Shown: positions 63,479 through 64,000 of the stretch, piece after piece
Layout: every line of letters begins with the position of its first letter
How positions within the stretch are numbered: position 1 is the stretch's first letter
Assembly: GCF_014844095.1 (NCBI RefSeq)
Contig: NZ_CP062163.1
Coordinates: forward strand, 3,257,501-3,321,500
Source of the DNA: Brevibacillus sp. JNUCC-41
GTDB taxonomy: Bacteria > Bacillota > Bacilli > Bacillales > DSM-1321
DNA: 64,000 nucleotides
Direction of reading: 5' to 3'
The notes under the pieces: generated by a model
Seen by the model: the letters and a program-made list of their open reading frames with translations, nothing else
Databases searched by the model: none
Told to the model about the DNA's origin: nothing
Program-made: the position numbers and the translations under genes

Positions 63479-64000
63479 ATGGTAGTAGGAGATTTTCCAA
63501 TCGAAACAGATACTTTAGTGATCGGTTCAGGCCCAGGGGGATATGTTGCCGCAATTCGCGCAGCACAGCTTGGGCAGAAAGTAACGGTCGTTGAAAAAGG
63601 AACAATCGGCGGAGTTTGTTTGAATGTAGGCTGTATCCCATCAAAAGCTTTAATTTCGGCTGGACACCGTTTCCATGAAGCTCAGCATTCAGAAGATATG
63701 GGTATCTTTGCAGAAAAAGTTTCTGTTGATTTTTCTAAAGTACAAGCTTGGAAAGGTTCTGTTGTTAAAAAATTAACAGGCGGTGTAAGCAGCCTATTAA
63801 AAGGTAATAACGTTGATGTTGTAACCGGTGAAGCTTATTTCGTCGATGAAAACAGCATCCGTGTTATGAATGAAGACTCAGCCCAAACATATACATTTAA
63901 AAACGCAATCATCGCCACTGGTTCATCGCCAATCGAGATTCCGTCATTTAAATATACGAAACGTGTACTTAATTCCACTGGTGCTCTTGCTTTGGAAGAA
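63479..64000 (+). CDS. pdhD: Dihydrolipoamide dehydrogenase (PDH E3), 5' part
   Basis: The first 174 codons are present before the window ends. They show the FAD motif [17 protein letters not shown] and the redox-active disulfide [15 protein letters not shown]. The enzyme re-oxidises the lipoyl group and makes NADH. GGAGG lies about eight bases before the ATG, three bases after the pdhC stop, so it belongs to the same operon. Confidence 0.96.
   Translation, partial: MVVGDFPIETDTLVIGSGPGGYVAAIRAAQLGQKVTVVEKGTIGGVCLNVGCIPSKALISAGHRFHEAQHSEDMGIFAEKVSVDFSKVQAWKGSVVKKLTGGVSSLLKGNNVDVVTGEAYFVDENSIRVMNEDSAQTYTFKNAIIATGSSPIEIPSFKYTKRVLNSTGALALEE

Overview
The window looks like a chromosome segment of an endospore-forming, low-to-moderate GC member of the Bacillaceae, probably close to Peribacillus or the Bacillus simplex group. 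The reasons are strong AGGAGG-type ribosome binding sites, frequent TTG and GTG starts, sporulation kinases, a Spo0E-like phosphatase, spore-type small proteins and a long run of genes in the same relative order as the Bacillus subtilis ykr/ykv/yku/pdh region. I see no rRNA, tRNA, CRISPR array, complete insertion sequence or prophage. The species assignment is an inference.

Bases 1-9.7 kb hold an accessory catabolic cluster, all on the plus strand: an SDR dehydrogenase (cut by the window edge), an acyl-CoA ligase, a TetR regulator, a 3-hydroxyacyl-CoA dehydrogenase, an enoyl-CoA hydratase, a 4HBT thioesterase, an APH-like kinase of the ACAD10/LvaA type, a ComB-like phosphatase, a second SDR, a dispersed repeat, a PaaG-like crotonase and an MDR oxidoreductase. 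Together they look like a pathway that activates and beta-oxidises an unusual acid, with a phosphorylation step on an acyl-CoA. This is the most interesting part of the window.

Bases 9.7-21.3 kb are dominated by sporulation: a DUF3905 protein, two coupled tiny ORFs behind a possible forespore promoter, a B12-binding radical SAM protein, a YkrP-like acyltransferase, a KinE-like multi-PAS kinase behind a good sigma-H promoter, a Spo0E-like phosphatase, a ZIP transporter, an Fsr-type MFS pump, a KinD-like kinase and a divergent MhqR-like MarR regulator.

Bases 21.4-36.5 kb hold an M3 oligopeptidase, YkvI, YkvS, a small orphan sigma-like factor, a thermonuclease lipoprotein, FetAB-like ABC genes, ptsH-ptsI, a YkvO-like SDR without its catalytic Tyr and Lys, YkwC, PatA and CorA. 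Bases 36.5-53.8 kb hold CheV (with a sigma-D promoter), YkyB, a YP-rich coat-like protein, the CrcB pair, YkuE, an SLC13 permease, YkuI, a glutaredoxin, YkuJ, the c-di-AMP receptor DarB/YkuL, an MFS exporter, a broken TauE/SafE gene, CcpC, DapH, DapL and KtrC.

Bases 53.8-64 kb hold rnjA with rpoY, ykrA, defB, a YjcZ-like spore peptide, ykyA and the pyruvate dehydrogenase operon pdhA-pdhB-pdhC-pdhD (pdhD cut by the window end). A near-consensus cre site lies upstream of pdhA. Many units are separated by clear intrinsic terminators, several of them shared between convergent genes.
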